DNA of 64,000 bases from Apostichopus japonicus (lineage: Eukaryota; Echinodermata; Holothuroidea; Aspidochirotida; Stichopodidae). This document shows, piece after piece, positions 47,605 through 59,079 of this stretch. The notes under the pieces were generated by a model that saw only the letters and a program-made list of their open reading frames with translations, made no database searches and was not told the origin of the DNA. The position numbers and the translations under genes were made by a program. The stretch lies in the NCBI RefSeq assembly GCF_037975245.1, contig NC_092569.1, positions 37,074,168-37,138,167 on the forward strand. The letters are read 5' to 3'. Positions within the stretch are counted from its first letter, which is position 1, and each line of letters opens with the position of its first letter.

Positions 47605-48585
47605 CTTAATAACAATGGAGTAATGAGTCCTATGGCCACAGGTACTTAGATACTGTGTAGAAAACCAGAAAGCAAAGACAATTAGTGATTCCTTATTGTA
47701 TTATAACAATGGAATAATGAGTCCTAAGGCCACAGGTACTTAGATACTGTCTAGAAAACCAGAAAGCAAAGACAATTAGTGATTCCTTATTGTATTACAA
47801 TGGAGTTATGAGTCCTATGGCCACAGGTACTTAGATACTGTCTAGAAAACCAGAAAGCAAAGACAATTAGTGATTCCTTATTGTATTATAACAATGGAGT
47901 AATGAGTCCTATGGCCACAGGTACTTAGATACTGTGTAGAAAACAAGAAAGCAAAGACAATTAGTGATTCCTTATTTTATTATAACAATGGAGTAATGAG
48001 TCCTAAGGCCACAGGTACTTAGATACTGTGTAGAAAACCAGAAAGCAAAGACAATTAGTGATTGTATTATAACAATGGAGTTATGAGTCCTAAGGCCACA
48101 GGTACTTAGATAAGTACTGTGTAGAAAACCAGAAAGCAAAGACAATTAGTGATTCCTTATTGTATTATAACAATGGAGTTATGAGTCCTAAGGCCACAGG
48201 TACAGTACTTAGATACTGTGTAGAAAACCAGAAAGCAAAGACAATTAGTGATTCCTTATTTTATTATAACAATGGAGTAATGAGTCCTAAGGCCACAGGT
48301 ACTTAGATACTGTGTAGAAAACCAGAAAGCAAAGACAATTAGTGATTCCTTATTGTATTATAACAATGGAGTTATGAGTCCTATGGCCACAGGTACTTAG
48401 ATACTGTCTAGAAAACCAGAAAGCAAAGACAATTAGTGATTCCTTATTGTATTATAACAATGGAGTTATGAGTCCTATGGCCACAGGTTCTTAGATACTG
48501 TGTAGAAAACCAGAAAGCAAAGACAATTAGTGATTCCTTATTGTATTATAACAATGGAGTTATGAGTCCTATGGCCACATGTATC
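47605..48585. repeat. ~94-bp tandem array
   Basis: About 10 copies of a unit with ACAATGGAGTAATGAGTCCT, AAGGCCACAGGTACTTAGAT, ACTGTGTAGAAAACCAGAAA and GCAAAGACAATTAGTGATTC. Variants GTAATG/GTTATG, CTATGG/CTAAGG and GTGTAG/GTCTAG are shuffled between copies, which suggests gene-conversion-like exchange. Confidence 0.95.
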
Positions 48586-48799
48586 GAGTTAGATTTTCAC
48601 ACTGTGACCCCTGCTATCTTCAGATGACATTATTCCCCTACCATCCCTTATCCTCAACCTCCCCCCCCCCCTCCCTCATAAAAAAATATTTAGGTATCTT
48701 GTACTCATTATGGGAAAGTCAAGAAATATTAACATTTTCAATCAACACTTTCATCGCTTTAAATCTCCATACTTAGAGTAAAAAGCTACATCGATACAT

Positions 48800-50269
48800 T
48801 CTGTAAATTAACAAATGTTAGGCAGATACATGGCTCTATCTGTCATGCACATTGATACATTCTGTAATATAAATGTTAGGCAGATACATGGCTCTATCTG
48901 TAATGCACATTGATACATTCTGTAAATATAAATGTTAGGCAGATACATGGCTCTATCTGTAATGCACATTGATACATTCTGTAATATAAATGTTAGGCAG
49001 ATACATGGCTCTATCTGTCATGCACATTGATACATTCTGTAATATAAATGTTAGGCAGATACATGGCTCTATCTGTAATGCACATTGATACATTCTGTAA
49101 ATATAAATGTTAGGCAGATACATGGCTCTATATGTAATGCACATTGATACATTCTGTAAATATAAATGTTAGGCAGATACATGGCTCTATCTGTAATGCA
49201 CATTGATACATTCTGTAAATATAAATGTTAGGCAGATACATGGCTCTATATGTAATGCACATTGATACATTCTGTAAATATAAATGTTAGGAAGATAAAT
49301 GGCTCTATATGTAATGCACATTGATACATTCTGTAAATATAAATGTTAGGCAGATACATGGCTCTATATGTAATGCACATTGATACATTCTGTAATATAA
49401 ATGTTAGGCAGATACATGGCTCTATCTGTAATGCACATTGATACATTCTGTAATATAAATGTTAGGCAGATACATGGCTCTATCTGTAATGCACATTGAT
49501 ACATTCTGTAATATAAATGTTAGGCAGATACATGGCTCTATCTGTAATGCACATTGATACATTCTGTAATATAAATGTTAGGCAGATACATGGCTCTATC
49601 TGTAATGCACATTGATACATTCTGTAAATATAAATGTTAGGCAGATACATGGCTCTATCTGTCATGCACATTGATACATTCTGTAATATAAATGTTAGGC
49701 AGATACATGGCTCTATCTGTAATGCACATTGATACATTCTGTAAATATAAATGTTAGGCAGATACATGGCTCTATCTGTCATGCACATTGATACATTCTG
49801 TAATATAAATGTTAGGCAGATACATGGCTCTATCTGTAATGCACATTGATACATTCTGTAAATATAAATGTTAGGCAGATACATGGCTCTATCTGTAATG
49901 CACATTGATACATTCTGTAAATATAAATGTTAGGCAGATACATGGCTCTATATGTAATGCACATTGATACATTCTGTAAATATAAATGTTAGGCAGATAC
50001 ATGGCTCTATATGTAATGCACATACATTCTGTAAATATAAATGTTAGGCAGATACATGGCTCTATCTGTAATGCACATTGATACATTCTGTAAATATAAA
50101 TGTTAGGCAGATACATGGCTCTATATGTAATGCACATTGATACATTCTGTAAATATAAATGTTAGGAAGATAAATGGCTCTATATGTAATGCACATTGAT
50201 ACATTCTGTAAATATAAATGTTAGGCAGATACATGGCTCTATCTGTAATGCACATCGATACATTCTGTA
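48800..50269. repeat. 59/60-bp minisatellite, left part (split by TA element)
   Basis: About 25 copies of CATTGATACATTCTGTAAAT + ATAAATGTTAGGCAGATACA + TGGCTCTATCTGTAATGCA. The unit appears as a single diverged copy inside the dispersed repeat at 59090-59165 (ACTTTCTGTAACC..AGACAGATACATGG..GCACATTG), so the array was seeded in that repeat. TAAATA/TAATA and ATCTGT/ATATGT variants are mixed. Confidence 0.95.
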
Positions 50270-51467
50270 TAGTAAGACGGGGTAAAAAAAAACCACAGGG
50301 TAGTTGGGGTAAAAAAAAAACACCCCCCAACTACAAGTCGTGAGAAATAGAGACACATTTTTGTATGGTGTATGTGAAAACCATGGTGCCCAAGTCAATT
50401 CTGACATACTTTATTGATTGTTACTATTCTTTTCCATCGGCGTACCGATACTTTTAGCGCCGATTTTTCCCATACTCTAAAAATAGCAAATATTGAAGTT
50501 CTGAACACTGTCCTTTAACTTTATCCTGCAAAAATATTAGAACTGATATAGAGGTTTTTGTTTCTTGGTTATGATAACAAGAGGCGTACCTACATGAATC
50601 AGTAATGTAATTACCCGCACGATCTGCCAGTTTTCTCGAATGACGTGGTTTTTTTTTTACCCCAGGGTTTAGTGTCCGTTTGGGGTAAAAAAAGACCAGT
50701 CCTAATTTCCTCCCAAAATGGTTTATATTTATCACAGAATGTTAGAATTGCTATATGATTGACACAGGGAGTACATCTATGCTCCTCTAATTTCTACCAA
50801 TATAATAATTTACATTTTTATAACTAACTGTTGCCTGTTCTTAACCTAAGTTATTTCTATGTTAGCCTAGTGTTATAGCCTAACACAATATATGTCTGCT
50901 GTATATGGTTATCTTGTTATTTTTAGAGTCCTAAATTATTCTCTACCCTAAGTCCCAACCCCACAGCTGGATGTCATACTAATATATAGAATAAAACTCA
51001 TAAAACATGGTCAATAATGTTTTAGGGGGTATTAAACAGTCTTGATAGAATCTTGCTTAGTCTCGGAAGGTGGGGTTTGTTTCCGGGAGTTTATCGTTTG
51101 GCAATAGGTTAATTCATGCAGAACTTGATTGAAAATGCCCAAATAAAGCTTTTCTAAAGTGTGCTGAAAATATTTCTGGTGGTTTTGCACATTTTCTTTG
51201 GTAGTATGTTGTTTTAACAGTGTGGACTTTTTTTACCCCAGCAGGGTTTTTTTTTACCCCAAAAATGACGAACAGCCGGGGTAAAAAAAAACCACCCCTT
51301 TTCTGGAATTTCTCCTTTACTCATTGTGATTGAAATTTTTATTATGGCTATTTAGGAAGGTATTCCCACTTGTCAACTGACAATGCTAAAATATCTACCT
51401 AAGCATCTACCTAACGAGTTTTATGTTAAACTTTAAGGAAACGTTTTTTTTTTACCCCGTCTTACTA
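50270..51467. mobile_element. TA-target non-autonomous element, 1198 bp
   Basis: Inverted ends TAGTAAGACGGGGTAAAAAA are perfect on both sides and flanked by TA (50268-50269, 51468-51469). Removing the element and one TA restores CATTCTGTAAATATAAATG, the normal array unit. Inside, GGGGTAAAAAAA or its complement recurs at about 50302, 50660, 50693, 51233, 51253 and 51279, as if the terminal motif were repeated as binding sites. TA target fits Tc1/mariner or ISL2EU-type mobilisation; no transposase is present. Confidence 0.85.
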
Positions 51468-51705
51468 TAAATATAAATGTTAGGCAGATACATGGCTCTA
51501 TATGTAATGCACATTGATACATTCTGTAATATAAATGTTAGGCAGATACATGGCTCTACTGTATCTGAAATGCACATCGATACATTCTGTAAATATAAAT
51601 GTTAGGCAGATACATGGCTCTATATGTAATGCACATTGATACATTCTGTAATATTTATAAATGTTAGGCAGATACATGGCTCTATCTGTAATGCACATTG
51701 AAAAT
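51468..51705. repeat. 59/60-bp minisatellite, right part
   Basis: Four more copies of the TTAGGCAGATACATGGCTCT unit, two with small insertions (TCTACTGTATCTG; AATATTTATAAATG). The last unit runs directly into the parent dispersed repeat. Confidence 0.9.
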
Positions 51706-52385
51706 CTCATTACTGTCAAGTATGAAATTTAATCTTCTTTCACTAAAAGAAAAATGATGAACATCGTAAAACATGTCGCAAAATTATTAATAAGCAGCTA
51801 CTGTAGGTCTATTTTGTCTCAAACAATTCCCAAGAAGATTGGCAAAAATAGATACCAATAGCTTGGCTTCTGTAACATGAGGACTAATGTAGTACTAACT
51901 AGGTGTGCGAAACTAAGCCTACAGTACTGTATCTTACAGCAACTTTGGGCAGTTACACCACGACACTGCCTATAAACTCAAAATGACCTATTACAGTACA
52001 CTATCCATCTATGCTCCACTTACAACATGTGTCGAGTGAAAATCTGAAAAATCTTTGAAAAAAAAGTCATGGCTGCGAATGACAGCAATCTTGTCTCAAA
52101 ACTCCTATAATGTTTGAATTATAGCGAAGTATGACCAACTGCAGGTAGAAAATGCTTCAATATAATAAATAATAATGTGATAATTAAGGGGTGTTATGCC
52201 GCCTCAAGTGTATTGGTATTCTGACACAGAATATTTACTTGAACACGTTTTTGTGTTACCAAACGTACTATGATTACAAGTACTATTGTTAGTGTATGAC
52301 AGAGTGAATCCTACCCAACTTGGCAGTTCCATGCTTTGTCGGCGAAAATGCTTTTACCAAAATGACAGATAACCGTGTATTTCTC
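51706..52385 (+). repeat. Dispersed repeat family A, copy 1
   Basis: Homologous in the same orientation to 59160-59865. Shared words include ATGATGAACA(T/A)..GTAAA, TTTTGTCTCAAACAATT, GTATTGGTATTCTGACACA and CAGTTCCATGCTTTGTCGGC. A third, inverted copy is at 62015-62385. No protein words; terminal structure not found. The arrays at 20841 and 48800 derive from internal parts of this family. Confidence 0.8.
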
Positions 52386-52499
52386 GTGTCACGGAGCAAG
52401 TTATTAATGATATTTCTGTATTGGATACTCATGTATCTGATCATATGATTATTACCGGTTACATTAACTGTGCAAAGATCGCACATTGTGAAAAAACCA

Positions 52500-53640
52500 G
52501 TCATATGTTATCGTAGGACACAAGATATTGACTTGGTTCAGTTTAGGTCTGATATTAATGACAGCCCAATTTGCAGGGTTGATAAAAAGGGTTCACTCCC
52601 GGAACTTGTGTCTACTTTAATAAATGACTCATTGAGTATTATTCTCGATAAACAAGCCCGTTATTAGGAAGGTCGTCAAACCTGACAAGAAAACTGAACC
52701 ATGGTTTATTCTGGATATTGTCCAAGCTAAAAAGTTAGGAGACAGCATGAGCGTCAGTGGCGCAAAACAGGTTTATCTGTCCATAGAGAACTTTTTAAGG
52801 ATCATTGTAAAGTTGTGCGGAACAAAATTCCTGTTGCAAGGAGAAATTATTATGCTCCTATTATTGCTGATACATCATCTCCTTAAGATCTTTTCAAAAC
52901 TGTTGATTTTCTTTCAAATAAACAGAAGTGTGCCATCCTGCCGAACTATTCCTGCTATACTGAGTTATCTGAGAGAATCTCCCTTTATTTTTCCAAGAAG
53001 ATCTTGGAACTTTGTACTATGTTAAATCGTCAAGGCCTTCATCTTTCTGCAAATTGTTTGACTGAGTCATTGCCTGCATCTTTGTTTGACAGTTTCTGTG
53101 AAGCTACTGAAGATGAAATGCTTTAATTTATCACGAACTCTCCATCAAAATCATGTATGCTTGATTCGCTGCCAACATGGTTAGCTAAAGGTTGTTTAAT
53201 AGAACTCATTCTTCTCATCACGAACATTGTCAATACTTCCATGTCAACAGGAACTGTACCTGATTCCTTTAAGATTGCTCATGTGACTCCTGTACTTAAA
53301 AAGAACAGCTTAGATAGAAACTGTTTACAAAATGATCGCCCTATTTTGAACTTGAATTTCGTTTCAAAGGTTTTGGAAAAGACAGTTTTATCTCGCTTAA
53401 TGGATTATCTTACACAGGAGAATCTTCTTGAACCATACCAGTCAGCTTGTAAGTCTGGTCACAGTACGAAAACTGCCCTCAATGCAGTTCATAATTTTAT
53501 TACATCCCAGCTTGATGAAGACTGCTTTGTCCTTTTAGTTCTTTTAGACTTAGCATCAGCTTTTGATACAGTGAATCATTCCATATTGTTAGAAAGACTG
53601 CAGTCAAAGTATAGAATATGTGGTACTGTCCTATCCTGTG
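52500..53640 (+). pseudogene. L2-type LINE fragment: linker and RT N-terminal half
   Basis: Plus-strand pieces read RKVVKPDKKTEPWF..IVQ.KK and R..WRKTGLSVHRELFKDHCK (linker), TNSPSKSCMLDSLPTWLAKG, FKIAHVTPVLKKNSLDRNC, then LLDLASAFDTVNHSILLERL (RT domain A), and stop after YRICGTVL. Stops and shifts occur before 53157; from there a 187-codon frame is open. Domains B and C and the 3' end are missing: the fragment breaks off at about 53640 where an opposite-strand LINE begins. Confidence 0.8.
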
Positions 53641-53744
53641 TTAACAAATGGAGGGGAATGCTCTGTGAAATTCATAAACAACCTCCAGGAGAATTTGGAA
53701 ATGAATGCGTTTTTTAAAGGAATTAAACCAGTGTAATTGACGTA

Positions 53745-55205
53745 AGATAGGGGTGATGTGTGTGTGACGTGTGACAAGCCTGATTCAGAGGTTCTAATAC
53801 ATTGGAGGGGAAAGATAGGGGTGATGTGTGTGTGACGTGTGACAAGCCTGGCTGCAGAGGTTCTAATACATTGGAGGGGTAAGATAGGGGTGATGTGTGT
53901 GTGACGTGTGACAAGCCTGGCTGCAGAGGTTCTTATACATTGGAGGGGTAAGATAGGGGTGATGTGTGTGTGACGTGTGACAAGCCTGGCTGCAGAGGTT
54001 CTAATACATTGGAGGGGTAAGATAGGGGTGATGTGTGTGTGACGTGTGACAAGCCTGGCTGCAGAGGTTCTAATACATTGGAGGGGTAAGATAGGGGTGA
54101 TGTGTGTGTGACGTGTGACAAGCCTGGCTGCAGAGGTTCTAATATATACATTGGAGGGGTAAGATAGGGGTGATGTGTGTGTGACATGTGACAAGCCAGG
54201 CTGCAGAGGTTCTAATACATTGGAGGGGTAAGATAGGGGTGATGTGTGTGTGACGTGTGACAAGCCTGGCTGCAGAGGTTCTTATATATACATTGGAGGG
54301 GTAAGATAGGGGTGATGTGTGTGTGACATGTGACAAACCTGGCTGCAGAGGTTCTAATACATTGGAGGGGTAAGATAGGGGTGATGTGTGTGTGACGTGT
54401 GACAAGCCTGGCTGCAGAGGTTCTTATACATTGGAGGGGTAAGATAGGGGTGATGTGTGTGTGACATGTGACAAACCTGGCTGCAGAGGTTCTAATACAT
54501 TGGAGGGGTAAGATAGGGGTGATGTGTGTGTGACGTGTGACAAGCCTGGCTGCAGAGGTTCTAATATATACATTGGAGGGGTAAGATAGGGGTGATGTGT
54601 GTGTGACATGTGACAAACCTGGCTGCAGAGGTTCTAATACATTGGAGGGGTAAGATAGGGGTGATGTGTGTGTGACGTGTGACAAGCCTGGCTGCAGAGG
54701 TTCTTATACATTGGAGGGGTAAGATAGGGGTGATGTGTGTGTGACATGTGACAAACCTGGCTGCAGAGGTTCTAATATTGGAGGGGTAAGATAGGGGTGA
54801 TGTGTGTGTGACGTGTGACAAGCCTGGCTGCAGAGGTTCTAATACATTGGAGGGGTAAGATAGGGGTGATGTGTGTGTGACATGTGACAAGCCTGGCTGC
54901 AGAGGTTCTTATACATTGGAGGGGAAAGATAGGGGTGATGTGTGTGTGACGTGTGACAAGCCTGGCTGCAGAGGTTCTAATACATTGGAGGGGTAAGATA
55001 GGGGTGATGTGTGTGTGACGTGTGACAAGCCTGGCTGCAGAGGTTCTAATATATACATTGGAGGGGTAAGATAGGGGTGATGTGTGTGTGACGTGTGACA
55101 AGCCAGGCTGCAGAGGTTCTAATACATTGGAGGGGTAAGATAGGGGTGATGTGTGTGTGACGTGTGACAAGCCTGGCTGCAGAGGTTCTAATACATTGGA
55201 GGGCT
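53745..55205. repeat. 69-bp minisatellite encoding the LINE AARLVTR motif
   Basis: About 21 copies of TAAGATAGGGGTGATGTGTG + TGTGACGTGTGACAAGCCTG + GCTGCAGAGGTTCTAATACA + TTGGAGGGG; some have a 4-bp ATAT insertion. Read on the minus strand one unit is LQCIRTSAARLVTRHTHITP + ILP, the conserved LQ.VQN.AARLVTR..HITPVL segment of L2-type LINEs (compare LQRVQNRAARLVSRTRRHEH at 38.6 kb). The period of 69 preserves the frame. Confidence 0.95.
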
Positions 55206-56174
55206 TGGAGTTGGTAAACCACAAAGAAGAGAGTTATTGTTTAGTCAAGATGGGAAGAAACAAAAGCATGTATTACAGTAAGCATTCAGTTGATGGCTGG
55301 TCCCAATATTTCAGGATTCTACCAATTTTGTATTTATACCAAAAGAGGGAGGCCTTGGGGCATATATTTCTGATAAGTTTGGAACTTCTCATCAAGAATA
55401 ACACCAAGATCCACCAAGATAGCGGCTAGAGATTGTTGAATTGTACAATTTCCTATATTCACAGAAGGAAAACCCACATCGATGTTCCTGAGTTTAGATC
55501 GAAAGTCAATGATTTCTGTTTTCGGGTCATTTAATGTTAGCTTATTGTTGATGGCCCAGGGGAAATGTCATCAACACATGCTTGGAGGGCACCTATACCT
55601 TTGTTACGCTCAGATGGTTTTAACATCAAGTACAATAATGTGTGACATCAGCATATATACATGTACAGTATATCATGTGGTGTATGCAAGCGTGAGCTTG
55701 AATAATATCGTCCAGTATAGAGGATGAAGTCTAAAGGGCCTGTAACTGAACCCTGGGGGACACCCCATTGTAAAGGAAGGGGGTCTGAAAGCACATTACC
55801 ATTAATTACAGAATTGCTTGCAATCTGATAGGTAGGAAATTATCCATTTCAGTCTAGTTCCACTAATTCCATACATGTGCTCTAAAACAGTGAAATAATA
55901 TGTTGGGGTCGATAGTGTCAAATGCTGCTGAAATAATCTAACAACACCAGTACTGCTTCTTTCCTTGTCAAGAGCTACAGTAGTAAAATGTTATTAGACT
56001 CAATCTGCAATGCAGTTTCTGTGGAACGGTAGCGACCGTAAACAGATTGCGTGTCAGAAAAAAGATTGTTGTCATTGATAAAAACCTTCAACTGTGTTGC
56101 ATCAATCCTCTCTAGAACTTCAGAGATGAACATTAAATTAGCAATGGGTAAGTAGTTAAAAGATCATCCGGCTC

Positions 56175-57510
56175 AAAATTAGACTTCTTCAGAAGGGGCA
56201 CTATGTGGGATGTTTAAAAGCAGTCTGTTCAAAGACTTCTTCAGAAGGGGCACAATGTGGGATGTTTAAAATTAGACTTCTTCAGAAGGGGCACAATGTG
56301 GGATGTTTAAAATTAGACTTCTTCAGTTCTAAGGGGCACAATGTGGGATGTTTAAAATTAGACTTCTTCAGAAGGGGCACTATGTGGGATGTTTAAAATT
56401 AGACTTCTTCAGAAGGGGCACAATGTGGGATGTTTAAAATTAGACTTCTTCAGAAGGGGCACAATGTGGGATGTTTAAAATTAGACTTCTTCAGAAGGGG
56501 CACTATGTGGGATGTTTAAAATTAGACTTCTTCAGAAGGGGCACAATGTGGGATGTTTAAAATTAGACTTCTTCAGAAGGGGCACTATGTGGGATGTTTA
56601 AAATTAGACTTCTTCAGAAGGGGCACTATGTGGGATGTTTAAAATTAGACTTCTTCAGAAGGGGCACAATGTGGGATGTTTAAAATTAGACTTCTTCAGA
56701 AGGGGCACAATGTGGGATGTTAAAATTAGACTTCTTCAGAAGGGGCACTATGTGGGATGTTTAAAATTAGACTTCTTCAGAAGGGGCACAATGTGGGATG
56801 TTAAAAATTAGACTTCTTCAGAAGGGGCACAATGTGGGATGTTTTAAAGCAGTCTGTTAGACTTCTTCAGAAGGGGCACTATGTGAGATGTTTTAAAGTA
56901 GTCTGTTAGACTTCTTCAGAAGGGGCACTATGTGGGATGTTTAAAAGCAGTCTGTTCAAAGACTTCTTCAGAAGGGGCACAATGTGGGATGTTTAAAATT
57001 AGACTTCTTCAGAAGGGGCACAATGTGGGATGTTTAAAATTAGACTTCTTCAGAAGGGGCACTATGTGAGATGTTTAAAATTAGACTTCTTCAGAAGGGG
57101 CACAATGTGGGATGTTTAAAATTAGACTTCTTCAGAAGGGGCACTATGTGGGATGTTTAAAATTAGACTTCTTCAGAAGGGGCACTATGTGGGATGTTTA
57201 AAATTAGACTTCTTCAGAAGGGGCACAATGTGGGATGTTTAAAATTAGACTTCTTCAGAAGGGGCACAATGTGGGATGTTAAAATTAGACTTCTTCAGAA
57301 GGGGCACTATGTGGGATGTTTAAAATTAGACTTCTTCAGAAGGGGCACAATGTGGGATGTTAAAAATTAGACTTCTTCAGAAGGGGCACAATGTGGGATG
57401 TTTTAAAGCAGTCTGTTAGACTTCTTCAGAAGGGGCACTATGTGAGATGTTTTAAAGTAGTCTGTTAGACTTCTTCAGAAGGGGCACTATGTGGGATGTT
57501 TTAAAGCAGT
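56175..57510. repeat. 41-bp minisatellite within LINE RT, with ~560-bp higher-order repeat
   Basis: About 32 copies of TAGACTTCTTCAGAAGGGGC + ACAATGTGGGATGTTTAAAA + T. On the minus strand the unit contains the VPLLKKSNF region of the LINE RT that flanks the array on both sides. A block with units in a fixed order (short TTAAAATTAG unit, TTAAAAATTAG, TTTTAAAGCAGTCTGTTAGA, GTGAGATGTTTTAAAG) occurs at about 56714 and again at 57273, i.e. a higher-order repeat of about 559 bp. Confidence 0.95.
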
Positions 57511-57984
57511 CTGGAAAATTCCAGAAGACAATTGACAACAGACAAGTTGTAATTGGATCCTGACTGCAGGATTTAGATGATATATAACTTGTTGACAATG
57601 CTAAATAAGTCTTTGACGTCACATTGTGCACTTTTTTCACGATTATGACAAGATTTAGTATAATTTAGCAGGTTATTGTGTGTATCTTACACTGCTCATT
57701 TTATAGCTGTATTTCAGATCCAGGTTTCAGCAGTTTGTGCTCTAAACCTTGTCTCACTTGCTTAGCATGACACAATTCCATAGAATACCAAGGTACATGT
57801 GGCATGTGAGAAATTGTCCTGGTTTTGAGAGAGGTGTGCATGTCCAACATATTGTGCAATACGTTGTGTATTGCTGAGCCAGGCCAGAAGCATGGAGGCG
57901 GTGTGTAGTACATGAAACATTATATCATTTATGAAGTTATGTACGAACTTCGAACTTACGATATGTAATGATTTAAGTTGACAA

Positions 57985-58165
57985 TTTTAAACTTCTTTGA
58001 TCAAGTTTGCCAAGGTACCGATCTTATCTTACTCTGAAATGTTTGCAATGATAGTCTTGCTAATTTTGGGGTTTGACTAGCTCACAAGTCACTCGCCAAA
58101 ATGTCAATCACAGTGCATTTTCTGTTCGCCAAAGCTAATATTCTACTCGCCAATTGGGGAGTTAG
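57985..58165 (+). repeat. Dispersed repeat family B, copy 2
   Basis: TACTCTGAAATGTTTGCAAT, TTGGGGTTTGACTAGCTCAC and ATTCTACTCGCCAATTG match 21340-21480. Class unknown. Confidence 0.6.
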
Positions 58166-58619
58166 GGATCGTTATTGTCGAGCCCAACTACTATTAAAGG
58201 TTTCCCATATGAACATTCTCCCAAGTTCATAACTGAAAACTGTTAAATGGAATAAAGAAAGTTTAATTTCATACGACTAAGACACGCGACAAAGTTTGTA
58301 ATTTCCGTCGCATACAGTTAACTCAATCGAAAGTCCCGTTGACTTACTACTGTATATAAAAATAAAATCAAGACCAAGCAACGCTCTTGCGATGGCCGAA
58401 TCAAGAATGATCTCACCAAGATTTATGTTTGTGCTGAGATAGTAGATGCTTTGTTAATAATTTAAACGTCTATCACTTGCCCAATTGGGCAAGTTGAGAT
58501 AAGAAAGAGTTTGCCGGACAATCGGGCAATCGTAAATGTACGGCTGTGATAAAGCATGAATAAAATATATTACATCATTGATGCAGAATATTGAGTGACC
58601 ATAAACTGGCAAAAAAATG

Positions 58620-58975
58620 GTAGTCGTCTGTTTTATGAGAAGCCATTTGTCCAGGCTTCAACATTTACAAATGTTAGTTGTCTGTTTTATGAGAAGCCAT
58701 TTGTCCAGGCCTCAACATTTACAAATGTTAGTTGTCTGTTTTATGAGAAGCCACTTGTCCAGGCTTCAACATTTACAAATGTTAGTTGTCTGTTTTATGA
58801 GAAGCCACTTGTCCAGGCTTCAACATTTACAAATGTTAGTTGTCTGTTTTATGAGAAGCCATTTGTCCAGGCCTCAACATTTACAAATGTTAGTTGTCTG
58901 TCTCATGAGAAGAATTTGTCCAGGCTTCAACAATTACAAATGTTAGTCGTCTGTTTTATGAGAAGGCCTCAACAA
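58620..58975. repeat. 54-bp minisatellite
   Basis: Six to seven copies of GTTAGTTGTCTGTTTTATGA + GAAGCCATTTGTCCAGGCTT + CAACATTTACAAAT. A 54-bp period leaves two frames open, giving repetitive peptides that I do not regard as genes. Confidence 0.95.
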
Positions 58976-59079
58976 TTATTTTTAAAAGTTCTTGCCCTCT
59001 GGTGACTATGAAGTATGACCGAAAGTCTACTCGCAAAAATTCAAAATTTGCTCGCCACCATTAATTGCTCTGTTTAAAT

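Larger units (their letters stand above)
53640..57640 (-). pseudogene. L2-type LINE RT, minus strand, expanded by two internal minisatellites
   Basis: From right to left: SSKSCSQDPITTCLL and FPDCFKTSHIVPLLKKSN (57452-57640), then a 41-bp array, then PLLKKSNFEPDDLL again near 56170, AAFDTIDPNILFHCF (domain A), a VSPRV/GVPQGSVTGP-like domain B near 55755, text equivalent to LNDPKTEIIDFRSKLRNIDV, VIHAFVSSHLD, then LQCIRTSAARLVTR entering a 69-bp array. Beyond the array HITPIL continues as RQLHWFNSFKKRIHFQILLE near 53740-53670. The order is that of an L2 RT from N- to C-terminus. It carries many stops and shifts and is dead. Confidence 0.75.

Noticed and set aside
53631-55224. Long minus-strand open frames of 84-210 codons with repeated HTHITPILPLQC-like peptides
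   Set aside because: They are the 69-bp minisatellite read in three frames; the period is a multiple of 3 and stop-free. The informative part is that one frame is a fossil LINE motif, not a gene.
52500-57640. A single LINE insertion with a 5' inversion (twin priming)
   Set aside because: Both the plus-strand and minus-strand fragments contain the same RT N-terminal region (SKSC..., LLKK, domain A), so they are two separate copies, not one inverted insertion.
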